From Pyxicephalus adspersus (taxonomy: Eukaryota; Chordata; Amphibia; Anura; Pyxicephalidae), in assembly GCF_032062135.1 (NCBI RefSeq), contig NC_092859.1, forward strand, positions 30,774,531 through 30,838,530: a stretch of 64,000 nucleotides of DNA, read 5' to 3'. Position numbers and translations under genes: made by a program. The notes beneath the pieces were generated by a model. That model was not told the DNA's origin and ran no database searches. It worked only from the letters and a program-made list of their open reading frames with translations. Positions 1-12,524 of the stretch are shown piece after piece. Every line of letters starts with the position of its first letter. The first letter of the stretch is position 1.

Positions 1-456
1 GGTAACAAAGCATCCTAAGGAGGTTGTAAAAGGTTATACAGAATAAATAGGACAGACAGGTAACACTTCAAGAAAATACTGAGAAAATCTGCATCATATT
101 AGGGATCTTCACTGAATACATTAACAGATTATCACGCTGAACACCTGCAGGGTTTCATAGAAATGATTTCATTCACCTTCAATTTTCCTCGAAAGCAGGC
201 TCAGACTGGCTGTTAAAACAGAACCAGAAGGCCATGAATCCTCCTACAAGATGATTGGAAAAAAAATAAACATGATATATTACTTAATTGCCTCTGGATA
301 TTAAAAAAGAATTAACCAGTTATTTCCACAAAGAAGTAATTGCCTGCTATAATATATGGAGTGTGTATGTCAAACGCACCAATGAACTTTTATTTCTTTA
401 CTTGTCCTCTGCTAATCATATCATTAAAAGTGTTAGTGCCTAAACACCTTTACACC
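1..456. other. AT-rich unique DNA, nothing recognised
   Basis: No open reading frame of note, no repeat with another copy in this window and no RNA gene signal is seen. It ends where the first foldback MITE begins. Confidence 0.6.
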
Positions 457-678
457 TTGGGCCTGATTTATTAAAGCTCTCCAAGACTGGGGAGGATATA
501 CTTTCATCAGTTTAGCTGGGTGATCTAGCAAACCTGGAATGGATCTGGTCAAGGATTGAAAACATTTGCTAACAAAAAGCAAATGACTGAAATCTATTCC
601 AGGTTTGCGGGATCACCCAGCTTCACTGATGAAAGTGTATCTTCTCCAGCCATGGAGAGCTTTAATAAATCTGGCCCA
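457..678. mobile_element. Foldback MITE, family 1, copy 1
   Basis: The ends are inverted copies of each other. The left end reads TTGGGCCTGATTTATTAAAG and the right end reads CTTTAATAAATCTGGCCCA. Inside each arm lies a block of the type GCTGGGTGATCCAGCAAACC, present inverted on the right. The two arms of about 90 bp leave a short spacer, so a transcript would fold into one long hairpin. There is no coding capacity, so it must have been moved by a transposase made elsewhere. A short minus-strand ORF at 594-881 begins in this element and is a by-product. Left and right arms differ by several substitutions and small indels, so the copy is not recent. Confidence 0.85.
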
Positions 679-1087
679 CTGAGTTGATAATTGACCACCC
701 CTGATAGGTTAGAGGCAGACATGCTAAGGGACAAAATATGGGACTGTATATAAGGAATGACCAGATGCAAATCACAAAAAAAAAAAAAAAAAGGTGAAAC
801 AAGCAAAAAAAGGCAACTGTTTATGATAAACAGTGTGTTAGTCAGTGTGTTTCTATAATGGAGGATAAAATGAAAAAACATAATGACTAATGATGGCTTC
901 TGCAGGTAGAAACCGGAACCAGTAAGGATTTCACTAATAGGGTATTTGCAAGATTTAGAATACTATTGGATAAGGACTAGTTCAGAGTTCAGAAGCTTAC
1001 TATTCATACCAAGAGACCTGATCAGTTGTGGGTGGAATGGATGTATTAGTAATTATAAGTTGATCAAAAGTACACACGTTTTATCCT

Positions 1088-1302
1088 TTGGGCCTGATTT
1101 AATAAAGCTTTCCAAGGCTGGAGAGTATACACCTTTATCAGTGAAGGTTGGTGATCCAGAAAACCCGGAATGGATCTGGTCCAGGTCTAACAAATAGCAA
1201 ATTACTTTTAAGAAATCCATTCAAGGTTTCCTGGATCACCCAGCTTCACTGTGGAAAGAAAATCCTCTTCTGCCTTGGAGATCTTTAATAAATCAGGGCC
1301 CA
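1088..1302. mobile_element. Foldback MITE, family 1, copy 2
   Basis: Same inverted arms as at 457-678: GGGCCTGATTTAATAAAGC on the left and AATAAATCAGGGCCCA on the right, with the internal GGTGATCCAGAAAACC block and its inverse. The plus-strand ORF at 946-1197 reads into the left arm, so its C-terminal part is repeat sequence. Confidence 0.85.
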
Positions 1303-2099
1303 TTGTGTAGAGAATGGCTTACATCTGAATGGGATTTTAAATGATTTCTACCCAGGGAAAATTATTGGAAAGGCAGTACCCTGGACAAGTGTGTGCAGTG
1401 TTTTGGGACTTGAATTGATTAAAACTGATCAAAATATTGATTGTATTGGCCAGGAAAACATAAAATCAGCAACTGATCTGCTTACATTTACTAGGCCTAA
1501 TTTAGCTTGAAATTCCAATATTAGTTTTGGTTGGACTGACAGCAAGTCAAACTCTAAAAACATCCTGACAATACAATGTTTGGATTGCATACAGGAGCTT
1601 TCAAATATATTACAATAAACTTTAAGTGGGACCCTTAAGGGTAGAAATATGGGAGATGACATTGATGGGCGAAGAAGGAAGAACAGGGGCTTGCACTTTT
1701 AAAATAAGTCATTGGCAACTTTTAGTTTCTTATTTTGGCATGTTCCTTGTATTAAGCTAAAATATCAAATATTTATTTCAGCAGCAAAACAAGCTGAGTA
1801 AAAAAACAAACAAACCTTTTTCCAATTATGTCATACCTATAATGAATTAAAGTATGTCGGACGTCTTTTTGGATCAGATGACCTGGAAAACAACAAAATA
1901 TATAATTTCATTAGTATGATGTGCATCTGCGTTCATTTCAAATTCTCACAAAAGTATAACAGATCTGGTTGTAAGGATCATTGAAATCATTAACAAAAAT
2001 ATTGAATGAAGTTTAAAATGGAAAGGTGCAAATATAGGTAATGGTAAATAGTTGACCTAGCTTTAGAGTGAAGCAAATTGTCAGAATTGATATATTCTT
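1303..2099. other. Unique AT-rich DNA, nothing recognised
   Basis: No element with a second copy in the window. The minus-strand ORF at 1429-1662 has no recognisable motif and unremarkable composition and is not called as a gene. Confidence 0.5.
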
Positions 2100-2262
2100 T
2101 TATTAATACTATGTAATTATTTAGCATCAACTTATATTACGCAGTCTTTAGTGCTGTCAATAACTGTACTTCAGAGGAGCACACAATCTAATCTCCCTAG
2201 CATAGTCTAGGGCAGGACTGCAAAGAAAAAGGACTAGGCACTGAGCCACTAAGTCATCTATA
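2100..2262 (-). mobile_element. Degraded 3' part of a V-SINE
   Basis: Read on the minus strand this aligns with the 3' half of the better preserved SINE at 3012-3320: a block resembling GATTGTGAGCCCCTTTG, then the GCGCTGTGTAATATGTTGG-type tail (here GACTGCGTAATATAAG) and AT-rich sequence. Many substitutions separate it from the other copies. The tRNA-like head is missing. Confidence 0.55.
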
Positions 2263-3011
2263 AATTCCTTGAAAACAAATGGCTCTAAAACACTGGTAAA
2301 AAAACTTAAAGAATTACAATTTAGCAGTTGCTAATAAAACACCAAACAGACTTGGGTCACGCTGAGTTGAAAGGCAAGCGAACAAATTCATACAATTTTT
2401 TTTAGCGTTGGAAATAAAAGGCAAAAGCTTTATAGGCTAATACAGTGTAAATTGATACATTTCACAAAGTTTCCTACCAATTCCACATACAAGACAATAC
2501 CAGTATTGGAGCCACAAGCAGGTCTTTGACAATACCCTGCTTTGTGTGACCTCACTAAGGACTCATACCAGCCGATAGCTATACAAAACCAGCTTTGAAC
2601 ACACAAACCACTATATTATTCAATAAAAGAATTGTTACACAATACCACAAATTCAAATAAATCTTAGTAAATTCAAACCTGTCACTTCCATAATGAAATG
2701 ATAAATGTTGATCTTAATTTCCCCTGACTACCCAGCTGCCCAAATTTGCACCTTTAAAGTCACAATGACGCTAATTTTACATGCAAAGTCAACTTGCTTC
2801 CATTAAATCTCACCAATACCCATAACCAAATTAATAACTTCTGGAAGTCATGTGCCCTCCATTACTATTCCTCTAGACATGTCCAGGCATTATATAGTTA
2901 TATATATCACACAAGTTGCTTTCTTGGTTAGAATATTTTTTAGAGTAAAGGATGGTATTAATACATACCTGTTTTCATCCTAAATGTTCTCAGATCGAGT
3001 ACAAGGCATTA
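2263..3011. other. Unique DNA, nothing recognised
   Basis: AT-rich sequence between two SINE copies. No repeat partner in the window, no ORF of note. Confidence 0.5.
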
Positions 3012-3320
3012 TTGCATTTATTAATATTACACAGTATTTATATAGCACCAACATATTACACAGCGCTTTACAAAGTCCAAAGCCATGTCACCAGTTGTCC
3101 ATCAAAGGGGCTCACAATCTAATGTCCCTACCATAGTCATATGTCTTTAACACAGTCTAAGGCCCAACTGCATGTTTTTGGAATGTGGGAGGAAACCAGA
3201 GTACGCGGAGGAAACCCACACAAACACGGGGACAACCTGCAAACTCCATGCAGATAGCATCCTGGCCGAGATTCAAACCTGGGACCTAGCAGTGCAAAGG
3301 CCAATATTGAAAGGATTATG
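3012..3320 (-). mobile_element. V-SINE, minus strand
   Basis: Three parts are visible reading leftward from 3320. A tRNA-derived remnant ends in a B-box-like GGTTTGAATCT. The central conserved domain of V-SINEs follows, with CATGGAGTTTGCAGG, GTGTGGGTTTCC and CGGTTTCCTCCCACATTCC-like blocks. Last comes an L2-type tail, GCGCTGTGTAATATGTTGG followed by TATATAAATA. V-SINEs are non-autonomous and are known to be copied by a partner LINE with the same 3' tail; such LINE tails are present in this window. The A-box side of the head is eroded, so the outer boundary is uncertain by some 25 bases. The ORF at 3137-3349 is the translation of this SINE. Confidence 0.85.
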
Positions 3321-6300
3321 GATAAACCAATAGACAGCAGGTACGTCAAGGTTTACTCCGCAGGTAGGACCAGGTGATACTCCCTGACAACACAGCTGAT
3401 TACTCCTCAGGGGTAATGTGTCCATATGAAGCTGATGCAGTACAGTTATCTGGTATACAGCCTCCAGAGGTTTTCCATGACAGACTCATGCTGCTCGAAC
3501 AACATGCTGCAGTACAGGGCTGTTCATTGTCTCTTCTTTCCTGGAAGCATTTAGGTGTTGTAGATTTGTCCTTGGAAACATTCTTATTTTGGACCATGGT
3601 TCAGCTGGAGAGAACAATATTTACTATCTAGGCTGTCCACACAGAAATGAACTAAGAAAAACTATATCCTGGTCCCCCACTGACCTCAGTGGACCTCAGT
3701 GTGAGCCCACGGGTCACAATAGCAGCTAACGCTCACTTTACCAGGCTATTTTACACCTAAACAAAAAAAAATCCCTCCAGAGCTCTTGGCTGTAATTTTT
3801 GACAGATTCTTTTTGTCTGTTAAAATTCAACAGGTCCCATATGCCAATGCCTGCAGTTTGCTTTGTATCAATGTTCACATATATGTTTCATCATGTGTTA
3901 GCAGTGGCACAGTAATCATAGGAGGCTCAGGGTAACAAGGGTTGTCTTTTACAGCCCTAAAACTAGGCCAGCCATTGTGCAGCTTTGGGCAGTACCACCA
4001 TTTTCCCACTAGAGGGAGCACTGACACAGTCTATGCTTCTAGCAGCTAGGCCTTCTGACACCAAACTCCTCTGCTGGTTAACCCCTACATTGCAGAATAT
4101 CCTGTTCCCACTTACTGCAGTCATTTCAGCATTTGATTTTTATTTTGTGCACATTTCTGCACACATAACACACACATAACACATAAAACAATTTCAGGGT
4201 GACACACAAGTTATATCTGCTTTACATTCAGACTGCTCAAGGGGGTCTATTTGTGAAAGCTTGCAAAAGGTAAGCAGGGATGTTGCTGATAGGTATAAAG
4301 CTCCACTCAATAAGATTGGCAAAATTTGTGAATTAAACCCAGGGCAGGACTGGACTGGGGGAAATCTCTTACTAGGGCCAGTACTAATGAGATATGTCTG
4401 ACTGATGCAGACATCAATTAGGGCAGAACCCATATTTAGCAATGCATAATGGGCATTATATAGCTTTCTGTAATCCATACAGACCAGCAATCACAGCATT
4501 TAATAGAGGTAAGTTTTCAAAAATAAACTTTTTTTTTGTGGCTCTCAGATGTCAAGATCTATTGCCAAGAGCCATGCTGGAATATTAGAAACGCATTAAA
4601 TGCGATACCAGGGCACACGTTTCATTCTTTTATTTTAAAAGGTTACTTGACTGTAGTTGCAAAAGTTTTCAGTCCTCTACTGATTAATGACACCACCCAG
4701 TCTCCTTCATCTTCCCTTTCCCCACCGACTGCAGGTTTCTTGGTATACAACACACACCCTAATTTATAAAGAAAAGGGTACTGACTCAGATAAACAAAGT
4801 TTTACATTTACACCTAATACTTTGCTAGAGAACTGAAAATAGCTGCTGCAGAGCCACTGAGATTATCTATTCCTTTTTTTCCATGGTGTTCTTTCAGGTG
4901 GTTTGGAGGTTCTGAAGTATCATGGCTCATTCATGCCTACTTTTCATCCGGTTCCTGCAATATTGTCCACCATGTCTCTCAGCCTTGCCAATCATACGGT
5001 AATTATATTCATGCACTGGCACCAAACTATGATAAGGACATGTGAGGGCTTATTATTAGGTAAATGCGATATACTTGTCACAATGAAATGTAAGCTTCCA
5101 ACATTCTCCAAAAAATGTAAGTATGTTACAGTATAATTAGTCTGTATATGGCAAAACCAAATGTCACTGCTCAGCACAGAGTGATCAGATACAGTGACCA
5201 TTAGCCCCAAATCGGAATGAGTTTTGTATTATGTTAATTCTACTTACAGTTATTATTGTATAAAGTTTGTTTTTAATGTATCTTCCATGTGCATATATAG
5301 TAGAATCAGCCCATGTTAGGCCGGGTCTACTCTTGTGAATATAGCTCTGTTTAGGATTTTTCTTGTACCTGTGTAACACTGGATGTGTGTGATCTGGAAG
5401 GAACTGCTCAATTCTCTTTCACATTTACTACATGTTCTGGCAGTGGAAGGCACAGCCCAACAAACACAAACTTCATCCTGCACAACAAGGAAGAACAACT
5501 CCCTCTGCCATGAATCTGTACTGAGCCATCCTGAAATCCTGTATACTGTATAATAAATAATGAGGATTTTTCTTTCTGCATTTTTCACACCCTAATTAAA
5601 GTACATCTTTCAATTTCCAAATCTATGTTAACCTAACTACTTATCTTCTACAACTTCATCAATGTCCAGCAGCCCCACTATATGGGATGCTGTAAAATCC
5701 TAATATCAACACTTGCTAGTAAAAGAGAAAGCTGACTGCAATTTTGCCTCATCTTTCAAAAGTCAGTAAAACCTCTAGTAGATTACATTATAAGCAAAAA
5801 AATAATAGGAAAGACAATGAGGAATTTGTATACAGAGCACCCTGGTGTTCCCAAGGTGCTTTGGAAGTGATTGAAGATATGTGAAAACACCTTTAGGTGT
5901 TTGGATTTTATTATTGTAGCTGGTTTACAAAGGTTTAGTACCTGATAAATATACATTAGGATAAATGATCAAAATTTAAATAGGAAATGTAGACACCCCT
6001 CCCAGGAGATTGAGGGGTCTATCTCCTTCTCCTTCCATCTATTAGTAAATATAAATAAAAGCCCCTTTGCCTGCTCCTATAGATTTTAACTTTAGATGTC
6101 ATTGAAGCAGAATAGACACCTGTGATGAGAGATTCCCATTATGTTGGATATTTTGGATTAACATTAAGTGGTAAATAGGCTATGGTCACCCCCCTCTTTC
6201 TTCCCTGTGATGAAAGCATTAGGACGCGTATTGCACGTGGTACACCACACAGATCTGCATTCCAGATCAATTGGTAACACTATTAAAGAAGATGACGGAT

Positions 6301-6972
6301 TGAAGAGCTGCAGAAGATCAAGTGACTCCCCCGGGGCTGACCACCCAACCACAAGGTCATTGTTTATCCTCCATGGCCCCACACTCCTTGTCAGCTACCT
6401 GAACACTTCCATTACCAAAGTGAGGATGGAACCAACTGCTGGATCAGTCAAAGTTAATGGTCTGTCCTCTGACTAATCCCACATTTATTTTGTGGTTCCG
6501 TAAATTCCTTTGTAGTCAGCCAATTACCAAACATAAAATAATTCACTACGCTTTTAAGTTTGGCCCAAAGCTCTGCTATACATCGGGACAGCTCCACATA
6601 GATTACTGCGCATAGATTTAAAAGGAAATCTAGATTTTTGTTTAGTTATTACGTTCAGTTTAAAAAAAAATACAAATTCCTAATTTTGTTGTGTACTTTT
6701 TATCAGGTAAATAGAAGCTGCTGCAATTCATATTTTTTATTTACTACTTGTAGCCAGCAGTTGGAGCTTTATGTACATTTTCTGGGGAGTTTCTTCTTTA
6801 CAGCTGCAGAGCTTAATGTGAACCTACATTTTTCTCAACAGGATTACAAAATGTATTCCTACCTCTCAATTAATAAACTCTGTGTTTGGTTCAGATGCCT
6901 GGAGTGAAGGGAAAGTACTGTGTAAGATATAAGTTGGTATAAGTAATGTGGGCTATAGACTCTAACTCTTTA
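3321..6972. other. 3.6 kb of unique DNA without a recognisable gene
   Basis: Several ORFs of 60-102 codons occur on both strands (for example 4194-4490 minus, 5316-5588 minus, 6168-6476 plus). They often overlap antisense partners, have no motif I recognise and lack convincing splice sites. A short CA-rich run lies near 4157-4190. Nothing else is supported. Confidence 0.5.
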
Positions 6973-7032
6973 TAGTACAGCATTGCATAATATGTTGGTG
7001 CTATGAAAATACTGTATATTAATAATATTAAC
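6973..7032 (+). mobile_element. 3' tail of an L2-type LINE or SINE
   Basis: Matches the last part of the tail shared by LINE and SINE copies here: ACAGCATTGCATAATATGTTGG followed by an AAATACTG-type block and AT-rich repeats. Too short to tell whether the parent was a LINE or a SINE. Confidence 0.55.
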
Positions 7033-7112
7033 TTAATAAATCAAATGGACTGAGTCACATCCCCCTCTACACCTATACAAACCAAGTATTTCCTTTAGCT
7101 CCTGGAACAGAA

Positions 7113-7312
7113 TTGGCCTGATTTGTTAAAGCTCTCCAAGGCTAAAGCTGGGTGATCCAGCAAACCTGGAATGGATTATTTTAAACGTCATTTGCTATTT
7201 GTTAACAAATGTTTTCAATCCTGGTTCAGATCCATTCCAAGTGTTATAGATCACCCAGCTTCACTGATAAAAGTGCATCCAGCCTTGAAGGGCATTAATA
7301 AATCAGACCCAA
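7113..7312. mobile_element. Foldback MITE, family 1, copy 3
   Basis: Left end TTGGCCTGATTTGTTAAAGC, right end TTAATAAATCAGACCCAA, with GGTGATCCAGCAAACC and an inverted counterpart. The left arm is shorter than in other copies because the block equivalent to the TACACTTTCATCAGTG sequence is deleted. The ORF at 7171-7353 lies mostly inside the element and is not a gene. Confidence 0.8.
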
Positions 7313-7917
7313 TTGATCAGTGGACAAGGGAAAGAAGGGTATATAAATGCTAGGGAGTGGTAAAAGTTAGTTTGGTTTATATGGACAGATCAGTGGTTTG
7401 CTTTAAAACAGATCTAGATGACTAAAAAAGCAAACCTGTTCTTCTCTGCAAGCAGGAATACTCCCTGCTAGGAAAGCAAAAGGTAGTGCTGGACTTTCTT
7501 ATCAGACACCAGCACCTACTTCAAACATAGTGTCATTGGTGTTCTAAGTTATTGTTAACGTAAGACTGTATGAAAATAATTTCAAATGTTATTAAAATCA
7601 CTTCATAAACCTAAAAAAAAATAAAATAATATAAAATTCATTATGTTTTTCCATAGGTGGTAACCATTGACACCAGAAGATGGTTGGATTGGCATAGACT
7701 CATAGCATCAGACAGTTGGGAGGTACAATATGCTACAGTTATGTGCATGACTATGAACATTCAGGGGAAAGAAACAATAATGATTAGACAAGGTTGTCCA
7801 ACCAATATTTCCCCCTGAGTTCAGCTGGCTGGAGGGGTTGCTAAAGAGTGCATCGATTAGTAGTGCTGCATAGTAGTGAGAAGTCATGAAGCTCACCGAA
7901 AACAACAGACTCTCTAT
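7313..7917. other. Unique DNA, nothing recognised
   Basis: No repeat partner and no gene signal. The minus-strand ORF at 7708-8001 runs across the TAG microsatellite and includes a leucine run encoded by it, which argues against a real protein. Confidence 0.5.
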
Positions 7918-7941
7918 TAGTAGTAGTAGTAGTAGTAGTAA
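7918..7941. repeat. (TAG)n microsatellite
   Basis: About eight tandem TAG units, ending in TAAG. Confidence 0.9.
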
Positions 7942-8082
7942 GTTTTGCTTTGTATTAGTGAAAATTAGCTTTCTAATATGTTTCTGTCTCACTATTCTCA
8001 TTATTAGTTCTCTAATTAAAACTACCGGTAGTTAAAATGTTTAAACTCAGAAAGGATTCTTTAAAGGTATACAGATTTTTAT

Positions 8083-8108
8083 TATATATATATATATATA
8101 TATATATA
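8083..8108. repeat. (AT)n microsatellite
   Basis: About 13 AT units, a likely length-variable locus. Just upstream, at 8021-8034, is the perfect palindrome AACTACCGGTAGTT. Confidence 0.9.
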
Positions 8109-9763
8109 AATTTTCTCAGTATCCCTCATGTTTGACCTTGCTAGTTTCTGATCATATTGGGTCTAAGCACAAATCGGGTGTGTGGTAGAACTGATATAAG
8201 AACAGTTATATTGCTTCTAGAAAACACTAAGGTTGTAGTGGCTTGGTGGGAACAGCTGCTAGTCCTTGTGTGTCACTACACAAAAGCTATTTGATGATCA
8301 AACAGAACAAAGAATATTTTGGAATTCAGGACCAGGGTCTGGCCTGGTGGCTGGTCGGTGTGATTTGCTTGGGGTCAAACCGCGGCGAATTTTCAGAGGC
8401 TGCAGCTCAGAGAATCAGCTGCTGATTAACAGGATGCCTTGTTTGTGTGCTGAGAACAGCTGTGAGGACATCATAGTTCACATAGGCAAACATGAAGGCT
8501 TACACTTCCATAATCTTTTTAGGGTTCCAATGCACATGCAGATTGTTTGCAGAAAGGACTCAAGAGATCCACTGAATAGAATCAGCTTGGGTATGCCTAC
8601 ATCTATAAGTTTTCTGCTCAGATATCAAGTGGTGGGAATCCTTATGTTATATAGTACTAATTCGGACCTTGTGGAGGTGCAAGCAGGTGTCTACACACAT
8701 TCTAAGCACCAATCTGCAAATTCACAAAGGAATTCTGCACAGCAGCACAGTCATATGACTAGAGGATGAAGTACACAGGAGGTTTTTCTTTAATGGTACC
8801 TACAGGTCAATGACTGGGGGAGCAGGTAAGAAGGGACAATAGAAATCATCCTCAAGCTCCTATCAGTGACTTAACCTTGGCCCAGGGTATTGGTATCAGT
8901 CAGGACATAGCATTTCCTATTTTTCTCTGCAATATGACTGCAACTTTGTACTTAATTACAGGATGGATGGCTGCAGTAGGGGACTGTCTGTGTCATTTTG
9001 AACAAGAAAAGAAAAAGGGATCAAGATTTTCATGATTGTGTCATTTTAAGTTGACAGTAGATGTTGTCCCTAAATAATGCCTGACCATGTGCCATCCTTC
9101 TAGGATAAAAAGAATTGTTGGGGGAGAACTATAGTCCCTTAGAGATGTTAATAATATCTGGAATTGTTACCCTGACACATCACTTAATATGCATTTACCT
9201 GATCTATCTAATGATAGGTCCATTTACCAGTCTCCATTTTAGACTCATCACCCTATTGGTATACATACAATATGTTCATGGGTACTGTGAATAGCTCAGA
9301 AAAGCATTTTTAGCCATTCTATCTGAATGGTGGCACCCATATCTTATGTTGTCTTCAAGATGAAAACTGAAACTTCAGACAGTTTGTTGGTGGTTTTGTC
9401 AAACATTAAGAATATTCTAAAAAAAAACATCAATCCAAAACTAGAAGGGGGTGTTTAAAACTCCTGTAACCTTTATGACATCTGTCTCATTGGGTATACT
9501 TGCCTTTATTCCCCGTCCTTTAGACACAACAGGAAAATAGAGAAAATCATTTTGAAAATTATTTTCTTACATTCCTGACATTTTCAGTTCTGGATTTTCC
9601 CCTAAAATTCCATACTGAATTTCCCCAGTGGAGAACATCACAAACATTAAAGTTGGGAGTGTCACTCTGTCCAAAACTAAAAAAAGTTTGGATTTAGGTT
9701 CACTTTAAGTTATGCAACAAAATTCTCACAATATTTTAAAACTTGAAATGTAGTGATACTCAC
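8109..9763. other. Unique DNA with one 167-codon ORF; repeat-like tail at 9425-9722
   Basis: A plus-strand ORF at 8266-8769 is the longest in the window that does not obviously consist of repeat. It shows no signal peptide, membrane segment or motif that I recognise, and a second frame is open over 8243-8425. I do not call it a gene. The block at about 9425-9722 ends in GGTTCACTTTAAG, similar to the ends of G+C-rich MITEs at 58-60 kb, and I recall similar text in ranid repeats, but no clear second copy is present in the window. Confidence 0.4.
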
Positions 9764-9809
9764 TTTTTTTACATGGGTTTTCGTGGAGATGAGCAGTGGT
9801 CTTGGTTTT
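9764..9809 (-). other. Exon-like segment on the minus strand
   Basis: On the minus strand a pyrimidine-rich tract ends in TTTTTGCAG at the right edge, and a donor of the form A|GTGAGTATC follows the left edge. The 46 bases between are open in two frames; one reads KTKTTAHLHENPCKK. Phase is compatible with the similar segment at 43095-43147 on the same strand, but that would imply a 33 kb intron. I do not recognise the peptide. It could be a small alternative exon or chance splice-like sequence. Confidence 0.2.
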
Positions 9810-11771
9810 CTGCAAAAAGAAGAATAAAAAGATATATTTTAAGGATAATCATTTTATTAGGTAGCAAACAAAGTATTACACAGATGTACATACATCCAAG
9901 TGTGTAGCTGTGCAAATAATGATTGAGACCTAATGGGCAACTGCCTTGAGTGTTGTGTGTTCACCTTTAGTGGTCCTTTTAATATTTTAAGAAACCAGAT
10001 GAGATGAGCAAAGTGTTTAAGCTAAATAGATCTAATTGTTGGCAAAATGTATTTGAATTTTGCTTATTTTTGCTTCTAGGTGTATTTAGGGTAATTTTTG
10101 TATGGTATATTTGTGCATTTAACCATTAGCTTTGTACTATCACTCATAATTTTTGTTAAACTTTTTTCACTGTTTTTTATTTTCTGTAAAAAAAATCTTG
10201 AAATACTGAGTTTAATTCAGGCACAGGTCTAGTGTACATGGAATTTTCACCTTCCACTGACTCCAAAGCTTAGACAAAATGAAGCAATTTTGATCAATCC
10301 TGGAATATATGGGAGCAACAAATATTTTCCCATTAGTCATTAGGTAAGTCAGTTCATGGAGCACTCATGAGGCGATAAACTCACACTAATTAAAAACAAA
10401 CTCAATATTTGTACTATTATATTAATGGCACACCCTAAACCATGCATTGACTTCACTTTTCTATATCTTCTTTGTTCTGGGAACATTGAGTTACCTCTTT
10501 GTCGAGCAGCCACAGGTGGATCCTCTAATAGGGTTACTGGCCAGTACAAGCAATCTTTAAAGCTGATAATTGTTGGCTATGAGATGGAAGGCCTGGCATT
10601 GAGCCACTATTGTGCAGTCCTGACATATAACATAAATGATACATTAAGGATATCCCTGACAGCAGATTCATGACTCTTGGAACTGTACTCCAAAAACAAG
10701 GCAAAATGCTCATAAGGATAAAATGTATTTTTACAGAATGTATAAATAAGCTAATGAGGTGCCTCCACTGTTTTGTGTTACCATTATTGTTATTCCATAA
10801 ACCAGCAGCAAATGTGTATAACCTTGGACAATACAAAGTAGCACTTTGCCAAAGTGTATACATTGTATTACTTTGCTTGGAATATGGTTCCCATGCAGAT
10901 ATCTTTCAGGCACTGAGCAAGCAAGTTTAGTGGCCTGGGATCAGCTCCTGGGTAAGGTTAAGCTCTTCTCTTCCTTGTTTACCTCGACCTGTTCTTACAA
11001 CTCCTTTATCATATATCCCTGCATGGGATCCATTATTTAATAAAAACACAGTTCCCTCTAATTTGATAACCAGAACCTAAAGTAATAGACATTTGTAGAC
11101 TGCATTCTAAACCTCCATGTTCCATTGACCGAATGTTGTCACCAGAAGGAACATATTCTAACACAAAGAATATCCTCACTCGTGTGCTGACCTCCAGGTA
11201 GTACAGAGAACTCAGAACTCCACATTGTCCTTCCAATCTTTTTTTTACAATATAAAGCCCTGCCATATCACTACTGGTGTGAGTGGGTTTCCCCTCACTG
11301 GCACATGTTTTACATAAGAAATCACTGATATAAAGTGATGTCAAATGCATAAAATCATTAAATTCTTCTGTGCAGCAGTAGTTTTAGTCATCTCAGTGCT
11401 GTTCATTTTTTAAAAGGGCTGATCTAAAACATTTCTGACCTCAGTTCAACCGGTGTGGAGGACAAAAGACAGCAAACTGGTAATTTCAGTTAATTCAGGT
11501 GTTCAGTACATTGTGTAATCACAAGTGTCTTAGGTTAATAATAAGGCACTGAAAATGCAGGGGTAAGAATGACAGATTAACTCCATCTTGCCATTATTTC
11601 TGCTGCAACACCAGTGACAATAATACTAATGTATAACTAATATGCACAAAGCTTCTATTATAAAACAACAATGTTATGCTGAGCTGTCAAATCACTACAA
11701 ACTGGCTCAGATCATCAAGCATAGCTACAATACAAAAAAGATTTCTGGACATCTGACCATCACACTTCTAA
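9810..11771. other. Unique DNA, nothing recognised
   Basis: Several overlapping ORFs on both strands at 10349-11350 (longest 109 codons, minus 10534-10863) have no recognisable motif and mostly overlap ORFs on the opposite strand, as expected by chance. No repeat partner in the window. Confidence 0.5.
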
Positions 11772-11967
11772 TGAGCCTGATTTAATAAAGCTCTCCAAGA
11801 CTGGAGAAGATAGGTCATCATGGGAGAAAATTGTTCACAATCATTTGCTATTAAGTTGGCAAATATTTTCAGTCTTGGGCCAGATCAATTCCAGGTTTTC
11901 AGTATCACCCAGGTTCTCTCATGATAGTCTTGATCCAGTCTTGGGGAGCTTTACTAAACCTGGCCCA
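11772..11967. mobile_element. Foldback MITE, family 1, copy 4 (diverged)
   Basis: Left end GAGCCTGATTTAATAAAGC and right end TTACTAAACCTGGCCCAA. The inner arm is deleted and altered, so the hairpin is less regular than in other copies. The 148-codon ORF at 11845-12291 starts inside the element. Confidence 0.75.
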
Positions 11968-12305
11968 ATGTGTCCAAGGGTATGTGGACAAACCCGCAAA
12001 TTATTTAGTTTAGGTGTTCCAGTGAAAGAACAGCATAAAAAGATATTTAGACAGTTGTGTGCTTCCAACATGGTAGCAGTTTGGGAAACTCCCCCTTATA
12101 TTTCACTACAACTGAGCCCCTGTATACAAAGCTTTTGGTCCAACCACAGGGGTTGCAAAGCAGCCCCTCCTGGGTCCATAAGATTAAGGGTCCCCGATAA
12201 TGTGCTACTAGAAAGAAGTTCCACTCTCTCCTTCAGTTCCCTCTCTTTTATCACTCCAGTAAGAATAAAAGCAGAGCCAACCTTACTATGAAGCCAGGGG
12301 ATGCA

Positions 12306-12524
12306 TTGGACCTTATTTATTAAAGCCCCCCAACGCTGGAGAGAATACACTTTCATCAGTGTAGCTGGGTGATCCAGAAAACGTGTAATGGACCTGGCCC
12401 AGGATTCAAAACATATGCTAGCAAATTACATTGAAGCAATTAATTCCTGGTTTGCTGGATCACCCAGCTTCACTGATAAAAGTGTATCCTCTCCAGCCTT
12501 GGAGGGCTTTAATAAATCAGGCCC
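12306..12524. mobile_element. Foldback MITE, family 1, copy 5
   Basis: Left end TTGGACCTTATTTATTAAAG, right end TTAATAAATCAGGCCC. Both arms carry the GCTGGGTGATCCAG block, inverted relative to each other. Well preserved apart from scattered substitutions. Confidence 0.85.
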
